A stretch of 64,000 bases of DNA from Pusillimonas sp. MFBS29 (lineage in GTDB: Bacteria > Pseudomonadota > Gammaproteobacteria > Burkholderiales > Burkholderiaceae_B), in assembly GCF_020687695.1 (NCBI RefSeq), contig NZ_JAJEWL010000001.1, positions 434,001 to 498,000 on the forward strand, in the 5' to 3' direction. A program made the translations under genes and the position numbers. Below are positions 55,788-64,000 of the stretch, piece by piece (positions within the stretch are counted from its first letter, which is position 1; each line of letters begins with the position of its first letter). The notes below the pieces were generated by a model. It was not told the DNA's origin and did not search any database. It worked only from the letters and a program-made list of their open reading frames with translations.

Positions 55788-56741
55788 ATGAATCTGCAGC
55801 AATTTCGTTTTGTCCGGGAAACCATACGCCGTAACTTCAACCTGACCGAGGCTGCACGTACCTTGTATACGTCGCAGCCGGGCGTATCCAAGGCCATTAT
55901 CGAGTTTGAAGACGAGCTGGGCGTCAAGATCTTCGAGCGGCACGGCAAGCGGATCAAAGGGCTGACCAAGCCGGGTCAGGTGGTGGCACAGGTCATAGAC
56001 CGCATCATGCGTGAAGTCGACAACCTGAAGAAGGTCAGTGACGAGTTTGCCCGACGCGATGAAGGCGGCCTGACCATAGCCTGTACGCACGCGCAGGCCC
56101 GCTACATATTGCCCAAGGTCATCCCGGCGTTTCGCGAGCGCTTTCCCAAGGTGCGGCTTTCCCTGGCCGAGGGCAATCCGCCTCACCTGGCAAGAATGGT
56201 CCTGCATGAACAGGCTGATGTTGCCATCGCCACCGAGACGCTGGCCCTGACTCCCGGCCTGGCAGCTTTGCCGGTGTATTCGTGGGAGCACACCATTGTC
56301 GTGCGTCCGGATCATCCTCTGGCACAACTGACTTCAAGCCAGGCCAGGGCGATTACCCTGAAGCAGCTGGCCGAATATCCCATCGTGACATACGACCATG
56401 CATTTTCGGGCCGGGGCACTCTGGATGAAGTCTTTGCCGCGGCCGATGTTACGCCCGATATTGTGCTGGAAGCCATCGACGCTGACGTCATCAAGACTTA
56501 TGTGGACGTAGGCCTGGGCATAGGCATTATTGCCGGCATGGCTTTCGACCCGCGTCGCGACCAGGGGCTGGTCGGCTTGCCGGCGGGTCATCTGTTTGGC
56601 ACGCATGTGACGCGTGTTGCGGTCAAATCGGGCGTATTCCTGCGCGACTATGTCTATGTGCTGCTCGAGATGCTGGCGCCCGAGCTGACCCGCGAAGTTG
56701 TACAAGAGGCCATAGAAAAAAATCCCAGACCCGAACTCTGA
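55788..56741 (+). CDS. cysB: CysB-type LysR transcriptional regulator
   Basis: 317 residues. MNLQQFRFVRETIRRNFNLTEAARTLYTSQPGVSKAIIEFEDELGVKIF is the CysB helix-turn-helix. The effector domain has TCTHAQARYILPKV (acetylserine/sulfate site) and VGLGIGIIAGMAF. It activates sulfur assimilation genes in response to O-acetylserine. Translation from a read-through transcript would need the terminator stem to open. Confidence 0.94.
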   Translation: MNLQQFRFVRETIRRNFNLTEAARTLYTSQPGVSKAIIEFEDELGVKIFERHGKRIKGLTKPGQVVAQVIDRIMREVDNLKKVSDEFARRDEGGLTIACTHAQARYILPKVIPAFRERFPKVRLSLAEGNPPHLARMVLHEQADVAIATETLALTPGLAALPVYSWEHTIVVRPDHPLAQLTSSQARAITLKQLAEYPIVTYDHAFSGRGTLDEVFAAADVTPDIVLEAIDADVIKTYVDVGLGIGIIAGMAFDPRRDQGLVGLPAGHLFGTHVTRVAVKSGVFLRDYVYVLLEMLAPELTREVVQEAIEKNPRPEL

Positions 56742-56776
56742 TTCTGCAGAAAAATTCACCTGCCACACAATTTAAG

Positions 56777-56810
56777 TTGACATTGATAATAAGAATGATT
56801 ATCGTTATCG
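56777..56810 (+). promoter_or_regulatory. Fur-box promoter of the DUF2325 gene
   Basis: TTGACA (56777-56782) is a perfect -35. A sequence matching the Fur consensus at 16 of 19 positions (GATAATAAGAATGATTATC, 56785-56803) covers the spacer and likely -10 region (TATCGT at 56800). A further TTATCG extends the pattern. Iron-bound Fur would block RNA polymerase here. Confidence 0.8.
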
Positions 56811-56832
56811 AAATAACTTGTGTGGAGCAAAC

Positions 56833-57210
56833 ATGTCTCAGTATGTCAGCGCAGTCGTGGTAGGAGCCGATAGGCTGGGCAATATCCCCGAGCTTCTGAA
56901 GGGGCACAATATTGCCATTCGTCATCACATCAGCGGCAGGGATCCGTCGCACCAGAAGAAAACCCTGCAATTGCCGTCGGGAACCGAGTTATTGATCTTG
57001 TTGACCGATTTTCTGGGTCATAACGTCATGAAGACCTTTCGTGCTGCGGCTCAGCGCGCAGGAATAAGGGTGCTGGCGTGCAGGCGTTCGGTGTGCAGCA
57101 TGAAGCAGGCGCTGGATCAGTGTGGATACTGTGAGGCCTGCGATAAGTCGGTTGTGTCGGAGAATGCCAGGCCGTCGCGTGGCGGGCGCCCGGGAGTAAG
57201 GGCGGCCTAA
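56833..57210 (+). CDS. DUF2325 protein, probably iron-regulated
   Basis: 125 residues. AVVVGADRLGNIPELLKGHNI and TELLILLTDFLGHNVMKTFRAAAQRAGIRVLACRRS define the DUF2325 fold. Cysteines in CRRSVC and CGYCEAC near the C terminus could bind metal or a cluster. The start at 56833 (MSQYVSA) fits the family. Preceded by a Fur-box promoter, so it should be expressed under iron shortage. The biochemical role of the family is unknown. Confidence 0.85.
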   Translation: MSQYVSAVVVGADRLGNIPELLKGHNIAIRHHISGRDPSHQKKTLQLPSGTELLILLTDFLGHNVMKTFRAAAQRAGIRVLACRRSVCSMKQALDQCGYCEACDKSVVSENARPSRGGRPGVRAA

Positions 57211-57223
57211 AAGGCCCACGCCC

Positions 57224-57886
57224 TTAGTTGCTGACCGCCTGGTGTGCCATGTTTGCGGCCAGGCGGCGTGCGCCGTTGTAGCGCTTCTTCCAGTAAGAAA
57301 TATTCATGCTTTCTATGCGTACCACGCTGCCGGTGCGGGGGGCATGCACGAATTTGTGATCACCCAGATAGATACCGACGTGTGAAAAGCGGCTGCCGCG
57401 CGTGTTGAAGAACACGAGGTCGCCTTTACGCAGTTCGTCGCGCTTGACCGAGGTGCCCAGCCGTGCGAGTTCGACTGAACGACGTGGCAGTTTCAGGCCC
57501 AGGGATTTTTCGGCCGCGTAGGTAACCAGCCCGCTGCAATCGAAGCCGGTATCGGGCGTTTCACCACCATAGCGATACTTGATACCCAACACGCTAAGGG
57601 CCGTAGAGGCCAATGCTGATGATGATTTCGGGGGATTGCGCCTGGCGTAGCTGAGTTCGCGGTTGGCAAGATAGGCGCCAAGTGGATCAGATTGGGTTTG
57701 TGCCAAGTAGAGATCACGTTCTGCACGTATGAGCATGCTGCTGTCGGCATGCTGCTTTTGACTTGCCTGGTTGGTTGCGCAGCCTGCCAGGACCAGGCTG
57801 GATAGCAGAACCATGGCTTTGGCGCCGCGCCATAAATTTTGAGAGCTGATGTACGGAGATAGGCGGAATAGTCGGTGCGGCGGCAT
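57224..57886 (-). CDS. NlpC/P60-family lipoprotein peptidase
   Basis: About 220 residues. A lipoprotein signal ends LSSLVLAGC. The NlpC/P60 domain has the nucleophile in GFDCSGLVTYAAE, the histidine in SHVGIYLGDHKF and VHAPRTG. It likely cuts peptide stems of peptidoglycan from the outer membrane. The start is uncertain: ATG 57886 gives a long basic N region; GTG 57916 is also possible. Confidence 0.88.
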   Translation of the reverse strand: MPPHRLFRLSPYISSQNLWRGAKAMVLLSSLVLAGCATNQASQKQHADSSMLIRAERDLYLAQTQSDPLGAYLANRELSYARRNPPKSSSALASTALSVLGIKYRYGGETPDTGFDCSGLVTYAAEKSLGLKLPRRSVELARLGTSVKRDELRKGDLVFFNTRGSRFSHVGIYLGDHKFVHAPRTGSVVRIESMNISYWKKRYNGARRLAANMAHQAVSN

Positions 57887-58205
57887 AATATACGGGTTTA
57901 GCTTGCGTAAGGTCACCCCGCCGGTTTGTCGATTTAGCTTCAGTTAGTGATGAAATCGATAAATTTAGGCGAAAAATATAAGCTGAAGGGGGAACTTTAC
58001 ACAAATTTAACGTGAGAACTGCCAAAGTTTAACGAATAGCGATGTAAACGTAAAGAAGTTTTGCCCTCAAAAGGATGATTTTCGTATGCAGGTATACCCT
58101 AGTATTGCCTTTACTAGCAGGGACGCGCAGGCTAGTCTATAGGCCGCGCCGATCTACTGCAGCGGCACTTGATGTAACAATTTATCCATTCGCATAGGGA
58201 AAAAC
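57887..58205. other. Divergent intergenic region
   Basis: About 320 bases, AT-rich next to the NlpC gene (57940-58060). It must hold both divergent promoters, but no pair of boxes is convincing. No repeat or RNA gene recognised. Confidence 0.5.
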
Positions 58206-58613
58206 ATGAATACCAAACCCGTACTGAGTCTTGCTGATGTCCAGGCGATATTGTCTGCTGCCCAGAATCATGCTGTTACCAATAATTGGGCCGTGACCAT
58301 TTCGGTGGTTGATGACGGTGGTCATCCGCTGGGCATGCTGCGGCTCGACGGTGCGGCGCCTGTCTCGGCACATATTGCGCCGGCCAAGGCCCAGACGGCG
58401 GCCTTGGGGCGGCGTGAATCAAAAAGCTACGAAGACGTCATCAATCAGGGCCGTACTGCCTTTTTGTCGATTCATGCATTACCAGGCATGCTGGAAGGGG
58501 GCGTACCTGTCGTAGTCGATGGGCAGGTGGTTGGCGCGGTTGGCGTATCGGGTGTGAAATCCTCGGAAGACGCCGAAATTGCCCGTGCGGGCATTGCGGC
58601 GCTGCAGGCGTGA
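58206..58613 (+). CDS. GlcG/HbpS-family protein
   Basis: 135 residues. ISVVDDGGHPLGMLRLDGA and GGVPVVVDGQVVGAVGVSG match the GlcG/HbpS (DUF336) fold, found in heme-binding and glycolate-cluster proteins. No signal peptide, so cytoplasmic. Ribosome site AGGGAAAAAC is weak. Its stop overlaps the start of the transporter gene (GTGA). The role is not assigned. Confidence 0.88.
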   Translation: MNTKPVLSLADVQAILSAAQNHAVTNNWAVTISVVDDGGHPLGMLRLDGAAPVSAHIAPAKAQTAALGRRESKSYEDVINQGRTAFLSIHALPGMLEGGVPVVVDGQVVGAVGVSGVKSSEDAEIARAGIAALQA

Positions 58614-59908
58614 ACTCTGCGCTGCCTGCATCGCAGTCTGCGCTGAACCCAGGCGTTGCCAGACGTGAGGTCTGGGCCTGGGCCATGTACGATTTTGCAA
58701 ATTCGGGTTTCACCACGGTTGTTCTCACGACGGTATTCAGCGTTTATTTCGTTGGTGTCGTGGCTGAAGGCAAGACCTGGGGAACCCTGGCTTTCACAGT
58801 AGCCTTGTCGCTGTCGTATTTGCTGATCATGCTGACCATGCCTGCCCTGGGTGCCCGTGCCGATGCGCGGGCCGGCAAGCGCCGGCTGCTGTTCAGCAGC
58901 ACCATCGGCTGCGTGATCGGAACGGCCATGCTTGCCTTCACGGGGCCGGGCGACATCGCCTGGGGGCTGATTGTGATCGCCCTGGCCAATTATTGTTATT
59001 GCGTGGGCGAGTCCATCGTTGCGGCCTTTCTGCCGGAAATTGCCCGGCCACACGCATTGGGGCGAGTCTCGGGCTGGGGCTGGAGCTTCGGCTATTTTGG
59101 CGGCATGCTGGCGCTGGGTCTTTCTCTGGTACTGGTATCCTGGGCCAGCGCACAGGGGCAGACCGCAGGCCAGTACGTGCCTTATGTCATGGTGCTGACA
59201 GCGGTTATTTTTGCGCTGGCTGCCATACCGTCCTTCCTGTTCCTGCGTGAACGCACACCTGCTACCCACCAACCGGTGCAAGGCATGCTGGCGCGCCTGA
59301 GGGCGGCATGGCATGACACGTCCACAAATTTTCCTGATTTTCGTATTTTGCTGATTTGCGGTGCTTGCTATCAGGCCGGTATTGCCGTCGTGGTCACGCT
59401 GGCGGCGGTTTATGCTACCGAGGCCATGGGTTTCAGCATGGCACAGACCATGATGCTGGTCTTTACCGTAAATATTGCGGCGGCGGCGGGCGCTTTCCTG
59501 TTTGGTTACGCTCAGGATCGCATGGGTCACAAGCGTGCGCTCACTGTTACGCTGGTGGGCTGGATTGTCATGGTCCTGCTGGCCTATAGCGCCGTTCAGG
59601 TGTGGGTGTTCTGGCTGGCAGCAACGATTGCCGGCCTGTGCATGGGCACCAGCCAGAGCGCAGGGCGGGCTATGGTTGGTGCGCTCGCGCCCGGCAAGCG
59701 GCTGGCCGAATTTTATTCGCTCTGGACGTTTGCCATACAGCTTGCCGCAGTGGTGGGGCCCTTGTCCTACGGACTGGTTACCTGGATAACGGGTGGCAAT
59801 CATCGGCTGGCGCTATTATGCACAGGTGTGTTTTTCGTGGCCGGCCTGGCCGTCATCAGCCGTCTGGATTTCGCCCGTGGTATGCGAGCGCGCGAGTTGT
59901 CAGCGTGA
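58610..59908 (+). CDS. MFS transporter, UMF1/Atg22-like
   Basis: 432 residues with about twelve membrane segments. WAWAMYDFANSGFTTVVLTTVFSVYF near the N terminus is the UMF1 signature; RARADARAGKRR-like basic loops separate helices 2 and 3. The substrate is unknown; in yeast the family exports amino acids. GTG start coupled to the GlcG-like gene. Confidence 0.9.
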   Translation: MNSALPASQSALNPGVARREVWAWAMYDFANSGFTTVVLTTVFSVYFVGVVAEGKTWGTLAFTVALSLSYLLIMLTMPALGARADARAGKRRLLFSSTIGCVIGTAMLAFTGPGDIAWGLIVIALANYCYCVGESIVAAFLPEIARPHALGRVSGWGWSFGYFGGMLALGLSLVLVSWASAQGQTAGQYVPYVMVLTAVIFALAAIPSFLFLRERTPATHQPVQGMLARLRAAWHDTSTNFPDFRILLICGACYQAGIAVVVTLAAVYATEAMGFSMAQTMMLVFTVNIAAAAGAFLFGYAQDRMGHKRALTVTLVGWIVMVLLAYSAVQVWVFWLAATIAGLCMGTSQSAGRAMVGALAPGKRLAEFYSLWTFAIQLAAVVGPLSYGLVTWITGGNHRLALLCTGVFFVAGLAVISRLDFARGMRARELSA

Positions 59909-59964
59909 TGTAAGACTTGTGAGCTACGGTAATTGAATAATTCGACTAAGAAGGAGCCAAAAGA

Positions 59965-61944
59965 ATGTCTAATGAGATTGAATCCGTATTGATCGAGAAT
60001 CGGGTATTTCCCCCTTTCGAAAATCTGGTGCAGGGAGCGGCCATATCCGGTATGGATGGTTACCGTGCCTTGTGCGAGCAGGCAGACAAGAATCCGGATG
60101 AGTTCTGGGCGAGTCTTGCACGCGAAAACCTGAACTGGACCAAGCCGTTCAGCACCGTGCTCGATGAGTCGGAAGCGCCGTTTTATCGTTGGTTTGGCGA
60201 TGGTGAGCTGAATGTTTCAGCTAACTGCCTGGACAAGCATCTTGACACCCCAACCGCCGACAAAACCGCGCTTATCTTCGAGTCTGACGACGGCAAGGTC
60301 ACCAAGATTACCTACAGGCAATTGCATGCCCGCGTGTGTGAGTTTGCCAACGGCATCAAGGCCCTGGGCCACAAAACCGGCGAGCGCGCCATTATTTACA
60401 TGCCCATGTCCATCGAGGCGGTGGTGGCCATGCAGGCCTGCGCCCGCCTGGGCATTATCCACTCGGTGGTGTTTGGCGGCTTTTCGTCGAAAAGCCTGCA
60501 CGAGCGCACCCTTGATGTTGGTGCCACGCTGATCATTACCGCCGATGAACAGGTGCGGGGTGGCAAGACCATACCCCTGAAGAGCGCGGTCGACGAAGCC
60601 CTGGGCATGGGCGGTTGTGAAGCCGTTAATCATGTGATTGTTTACAAGCGTACCGGAGGCCAGGTGGCCTGGCAGGAAGGGCGCGACTTGTGGATGCACG
60701 ATGTGGCAGCGAATCAGTCCGGCGACTGCACACCGGTTGCGGTAAACGCCGAGCATCCCTTGTTCATTTTGTATACCTCGGGCTCCACGGGCAAGCCCAA
60801 GGGTGTCCAGCATGCCTCGGCAGGTTTCCTGCTGTGGGCGTTGATGACGGTGAAGTGGACATTCGACGCCAAGGACAGCGATGTGTTCTGGTGTACGGCC
60901 GATGTGGGCTGGGTAACAGGTCATACCTATATCACCTACGGGCCGCTGGCTGCCGGGCTGACTCAGGTGGTATTTGAAGGTGTGCCGACCTATCCCGACG
61001 CAGGTCGCTTCTGGGAAATGATACAGCGCCATAAGGTCACCGTTTTCTATACGGCGCCCACGGCAATCAGGTCGCTGACCAAGGCCGCTGAAAGTTCGCC
61101 CGATCACCATCCGCGCAAATACGACATGAGCTCGCTGCGCATCATCGGTTCGGTGGGTGAGCCCATCAACCCGGAAGCCTGGATGTGGTATTTCAAGAAC
61201 GTGGGTGGCGAGCGCTGCCCGGTGCTGGATACCTGGTGGCAGACCGAAACCGGCGCGCATATGATCACGCCTTTGCCGGGCGCCACACCGCTCAAGCCAG
61301 GTTCCTGCACATTGCCACTGCCCGGCATTGCGGCAGCCATTGTCGACGAGGCCGGCGAGGAAGTCGGCCGTGGCAAGGGCGGCTTCCTGGTGATCAAGCG
61401 TCCGTGGCCGGCCATGATACGCACCATCTGGGGCGATCCGGAGCGTTTCAAGAAAAGCTATTTTCCGCCAGAGCTCAAGGGCCATTACCTGGCAGGTGAC
61501 GGCGCACAACGCGACCAGGACGACTACTTCTGGATCATGGGCCGCATAGACGACGTATTGAATGTGTCGGGCCACCGCCTGGGCACCATGGAAGTGGAAT
61601 CGGCCCTGGTGTCGCATGAACTGGTGGCCGAGGCTGCTGTGGTGGGCCGTCCCGATGCGACGACTGGCGAGGCCGTGGTGGCCTTCGTGGTACTTAAGCA
61701 GGCCTTGCCGGAAGGCGAAGAGGCCGCCGACATAGCCCGGCTGTTACGCGCCTGGGTGGCCAAGGAAATAGGCCCCATCGCCAAGCCGAAAGACATTCGT
61801 TTCGGTGAAAACCTGCCCAAGACCCGATCGGGCAAGATCATGCGCCGATTGCTGCGTGTGGTGGCCAAGGGCGAAGCGGTTACGCAAGACGTGTCCACAC
61901 TCGAGAATCCTGCGATTCTCGATCAGTTGTCTCAGGCACACTGA
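59965..61944 (+). CDS. acsA: Acetyl-CoA synthetase
   Basis: 659 residues, AMP-forming. ATP motif [14 protein letters not shown], acetate-pocket region [16 protein letters not shown] with the tryptophan that limits chain length ([18 protein letters not shown]), and the C-terminal lysine in [10 protein letters not shown] that is acetylated in homologues. It activates acetate to acetyl-CoA. Ribosome site AAGGAG 13 bases upstream. Ends at a UUCG-loop terminator. Confidence 0.98.
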   Translation: MSNEIESVLIENRVFPPFENLVQGAAISGMDGYRALCEQADKNPDEFWASLARENLNWTKPFSTVLDESEAPFYRWFGDGELNVSANCLDKHLDTPTADKTALIFESDDGKVTKITYRQLHARVCEFANGIKALGHKTGERAIIYMPMSIEAVVAMQACARLGIIHSVVFGGFSSKSLHERTLDVGATLIITADEQVRGGKTIPLKSAVDEALGMGGCEAVNHVIVYKRTGGQVAWQEGRDLWMHDVAANQSGDCTPVAVNAEHPLFILYTSGSTGKPKGVQHASAGFLLWALMTVKWTFDAKDSDVFWCTADVGWVTGHTYITYGPLAAGLTQVVFEGVPTYPDAGRFWEMIQRHKVTVFYTAPTAIRSLTKAAESSPDHHPRKYDMSSLRIIGSVGEPINPEAWMWYFKNVGGERCPVLDTWWQTETGAHMITPLPGATPLKPGSCTLPLPGIAAAIVDEAGEEVGRGKGGFLVIKRPWPAMIRTIWGDPERFKKSYFPPELKGHYLAGDGAQRDQDDYFWIMGRIDDVLNVSGHRLGTMEVESALVSHELVAEAAVVGRPDATTGEAVVAFVVLKQALPEGEEAADIARLLRAWVAKEIGPIAKPKDIRFGENLPKTRSGKIMRRLLRVVAKGEAVTQDVSTLENPAILDQLSQAH

Positions 61945-61958
61945 TTGGCGGAAGGCTT

Positions 61959-61994
61959 GTGTTTGGTTGGTTGCGATTCTAATTAACCAAACAC
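61959..61994. other. Hairpin after acsA
   Basis: GTGTTTGGTT (61959-61968) pairs perfectly with 61985-61994, with weaker pairing inside. It lies between the acsA stop and the terminator at 62027, possibly protecting the message end. Confidence 0.45.
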
Positions 61995-62026
61995 GATCAC
62001 GTCCGTATTATCATTGCTTCTTTCTG

Positions 62027-62049
62027 AATCAGGCTTCGGCCTGATTTTT
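62027..62049 (+). terminator. acsA terminator with TTCG tetraloop
   Basis: AATCAGGC (62027-62034), loop TTCG and the complement 62039-62046 are followed by TTTTA. A classical strong Rho-independent terminator. Confidence 0.9.
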
Positions 62050-62094
62050 ATTTGGCCGGGCCACGGCAGGTCTTGCGCCGCATTGGAGTAGAGC

Positions 62095-62985
62095 GTGGAA
62101 ACAAAGCAGAACGATCATATTGCGTTGCTGTTGATGGGATTGACAGTGGCCATGTGGGGGTTCAGCTGGATCGCCATGAAAAGCCTGGTGCCGTATATCG
62201 GGCCTTTCGATCTGGTCATGTGGCGCTATGCCCTGGCCTTTGTCGCTTTGCTGGTCGTTTTGCTGGTTACCCGGCAGCCGTTGAAGTGTCCGCCCTTCAT
62301 GCTGACGCTTGGTATTGCCGTTTTCCAGACTACCGCGTTTCAATGCTTGTGCCAGCTTGCGCTGGTCACGGGGGGCGCCGGTCATGTCGTCATGCTGGCC
62401 TACACCATGCCGTTCTGGGTGGCGCTGTTTGCCTGGCCTTTGCTGGGTGAGCGTCCTACACGCCGCCATGTGCTGGGCTTTATCTGTGCGGGCGTGGGCC
62501 TGATTGCAATTATTGCGCCCTGGCAGGGGCTGGGCTCGCTTACCGGATCCTTGCTGGCGCTGCTGGGGGGCGTCAGCTGGGGCCTCGGGGCGGTACTGTC
62601 CAAGATCATGTTCCAGCGCCATGCGCCCAAGGTGCTGACCTTGACGATGTGGCAGATGGCCTTGGGAACGCTGCTTACTTTTCCGGTAACCCTGATTTTT
62701 CCGCAGCAGGAGATGATCTTGTCACCCGAACTGTTCTGGGGACTGGCCTACACGGCGATCGGCGCATCGGCGCTGGGCTGGTGGCTGTGGATGTCGGTGG
62801 TGCGACGCGTGAGTGCCACGGTGGCGGGGATGTCCAGCCTGGGTGTTCCTGTACTGACGGTGTTGCTGGCCTGGCTGTTTTTGTCGGAGCAGCCCAGCAC
62901 CGCCGAACTGTTCGGCGTCGCCTTCATCATGATGGGGTTGGTGATCGTGAATCTGGAAGGCAGCCGGGGCAGCGCGCGGCCCTGA
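62095..62985 (+). CDS. EamA/DMT-superfamily transporter
   Basis: 296 residues with ten membrane segments in two EamA repeats (about 10-140 and 150-290). WGFSWIAMKSLVPYIGPFDLVMWRYALAF and TAIGASALGWWLWMSVVRRVSATVAGMSSLGVPVLTVLLAWLFLSEQPS are typical. GTG start with GGAG about seven bases upstream. Likely an exporter of amino acids or related metabolites; substrate unknown. Confidence 0.92.
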   Translation: METKQNDHIALLLMGLTVAMWGFSWIAMKSLVPYIGPFDLVMWRYALAFVALLVVLLVTRQPLKCPPFMLTLGIAVFQTTAFQCLCQLALVTGGAGHVVMLAYTMPFWVALFAWPLLGERPTRRHVLGFICAGVGLIAIIAPWQGLGSLTGSLLALLGGVSWGLGAVLSKIMFQRHAPKVLTLTMWQMALGTLLTFPVTLIFPQQEMILSPELFWGLAYTAIGASALGWWLWMSVVRRVSATVAGMSSLGVPVLTVLLAWLFLSEQPSTAELFGVAFIMMGLVIVNLEGSRGSARP

Positions 62986-63009
62986 AGCCACGCGCTTTGC
63001 TGCGCCGCT

Positions 63010-64000
63010 TTACATACCGTTGTAAACGGGGCCTTCACCGCCCTGGGGCGCGACCCATACGATATTCTGGGTAGGATCCTTGATGTCGCAGGTTTTGCAG
63101 TGCACGCAGTTCTGCGCGTTGATCTGCAGGCGATCCTCGCCGTTGTCGGTCTTGACGAACTCGTATACGCCGGCGGGGCAGTAACGCGCTTCGGGGCCAC
63201 CGTATTTGGCCAGATTCACCGACACCGGTATGGAAGCGTCTTTGAGCGTAAGGTGTATGGGCTCGTCTTCCTCGTGGTTGGTGTTCGAGATAAACACCGA
63301 ACTGAGGCGGTCGAACGTCAGCTTGCCGTCGGGTTTGGGGTAGTCGATGCGAGCGCATTCGGCTGCCGGCTGCAGACAGGCGTGATCAGGCTTGTTATGA
63401 CGCAAGGTCCAGGGCATCTTGCCCTTGAGCAGCCATTGCTCGACACCGGTCATGATGGTGGCGATGGTGCGCCCTTTCTTGAACCACTGTTTGAAATTCC
63501 GGGCTTTGTTCAGCTCGGCGTGCAGCCATGAGTTCTGGAACGCAGTGGGATAGGCCACCAGCTCGTCGTGGCGGCGATCAGCCACGATAGCCTCGAAGGC
63601 GGCTTCGGCTGCCAGCGCACCGGTCTTGATGGCCGAGTGACTGCCTTTGATGCGCGATGCGTTCAATACGCCGGCTTCGCAGCCGACCAGCACGCCGCCC
63701 GGGAAACACAGCTTGGGCAGAGACATCAAACCGCCTGCGGTAAGCGAACGGGCGCCATAGGCGATGCGCTTGCCGCCTTCGAAGGAGGGACGGATGGAAG
63801 GGTGGGTTTTATAGCGCTGGAATTCTTCGAAGGGCGACAGCCAGGGGTTGGCGTAATCAAGACCGACCACCAGGCCCACGACCACGATGTTGTTGGGCAG
63901 GTGATAAAGGAAGGAGCCACCATAGGTGTCGGAATCCAGGGGCCAGCCTGCCGTGTGGACGACCAGGCCAGGCTGGGATTGGGCGGGGTCGACTTCCCAC
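63010..64000 (-). CDS. Electron transfer flavoprotein-ubiquinone oxidoreductase, 5' end outside window
   Basis: The frame is open to the window edge and only the C-terminal 330 residues are visible. HTAGWPLDSDTYGGSFLYHLPNN, ANPWLSPFEEFQRYKTHPSIRP and GCEAGVLNASRIKGSHSAIKTG are family signatures. The [4Fe-4S] cluster cysteines are in ARYCPAGVYEF and CVHCKTCDIKDPTQNIVW. It passes electrons from ETF (fatty- and amino-acid oxidation) to ubiquinone. Convergent with the EamA gene. Confidence 0.96.
   Translation of the reverse strand, partial: WEVDPAQSQPGLVVHTAGWPLDSDTYGGSFLYHLPNNIVVVGLVVGLDYANPWLSPFEEFQRYKTHPSIRPSFEGGKRIAYGARSLTAGGLMSLPKLCFPGGVLVGCEAGVLNASRIKGSHSAIKTGALAAEAAFEAIVADRRHDELVAYPTAFQNSWLHAELNKARNFKQWFKKGRTIATIMTGVEQWLLKGKMPWTLRHNKPDHACLQPAAECARIDYPKPDGKLTFDRLSSVFISNTNHEEDEPIHLTLKDASIPVSVNLAKYGGPEARYCPAGVYEFVKTDNGEDRLQINAQNCVHCKTCDIKDPTQNIVWVAPQGGEGPVYNGM

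Overview
The window looks like a chromosomal segment of a betaproteobacterium in the order Burkholderiales, most likely family Alcaligenaceae (Bordetella/Achromobacter/Pusillimonas relatives). This is inferred from gene order and family content, not from a database search. The evidence is the fatty-acid cluster running straight into the sigma-E cluster (maf | yceD-rpmF-plsX-fabH-fabD-fabG-acpP-fabF-rpoE-rseA-rseB-degP-lepA-lepB-rnc-era-recO), trpB-trpA-accD next to rne/rluC, a RelA with an EFDD motif and a broken hydrolase site, an intracellular PHB depolymerase, and many Liv-type solute transport genes. No rRNA, tRNA or CRISPR array was recognised.

Layout. 1-7.3 kb: two Liv (branched-chain amino acid/amide type) ABC transporter clusters facing each other. 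The first is a LivM-LivG fusion cut by the window edge plus LivF (+ strand). The second is a five-gene minus-strand operon transcribed livG-livF-binding protein-livH-livM. An 830-base gap between them holds two large palindromic elements. 7.4-13 kb: nth-rnfB, phaZ, fdxA, pncB, a RidA-family gene and a flavodoxin-like gene. 13-23.7 kb: relA, trpBA-accD, rne with its long leader, rluC and a HAD phosphatase. 23.7-24.5 kb: gene-free, with two large palindromes and an 18-base tandem array. 24.5-28.3 kb: methionine-sulfoxide reductase msrPQ, a lipoprotein amidase, an RsmI-like methylase and maf. 28.4-44.2 kb: the long lipid-synthesis, envelope-stress and RNA/DNA-processing cluster. 44.2-49.7 kb: a PIN-domain gene, a RarD-like transporter, a BI-1 protein, holC, pepA and lptF. 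49.7-51.8 kb: a decayed patch with an integrase remnant, a broken DUF1016 nuclease gene and two more large palindromes, sitting where lptG would be expected. 51.8-57.9 kb: LysR regulator, orphan Liv-type binding protein, methylmalonate-semialdehyde dehydrogenase, cysB, a DUF2325 gene with a Fur-box promoter and an NlpC/P60 lipoprotein. 58.2-64 kb: GlcG-like protein, MFS transporter, acetyl-CoA synthetase, EamA transporter and a truncated ETF-ubiquinone oxidoreductase.

The most unusual signal is a set of large (190-270 base) intergenic palindromes at 1852-2089, 2216-2487, 23747-23975, 49745-49973 and 51529-51754, with a sixth of similar architecture at 24206-24395. Copies share short modules and a small hairpin with a GCA triloop. 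The long outer arms, and in one comparison the inner arms too, differ in sequence between copies while staying perfectly self-complementary, and several stem positions show compensatory base changes. That pattern points to a maintained fold, or to a mechanism that regenerates arm symmetry, rather than to ordinary copied repeats. The metabolic and housekeeping genes around them are conventional.
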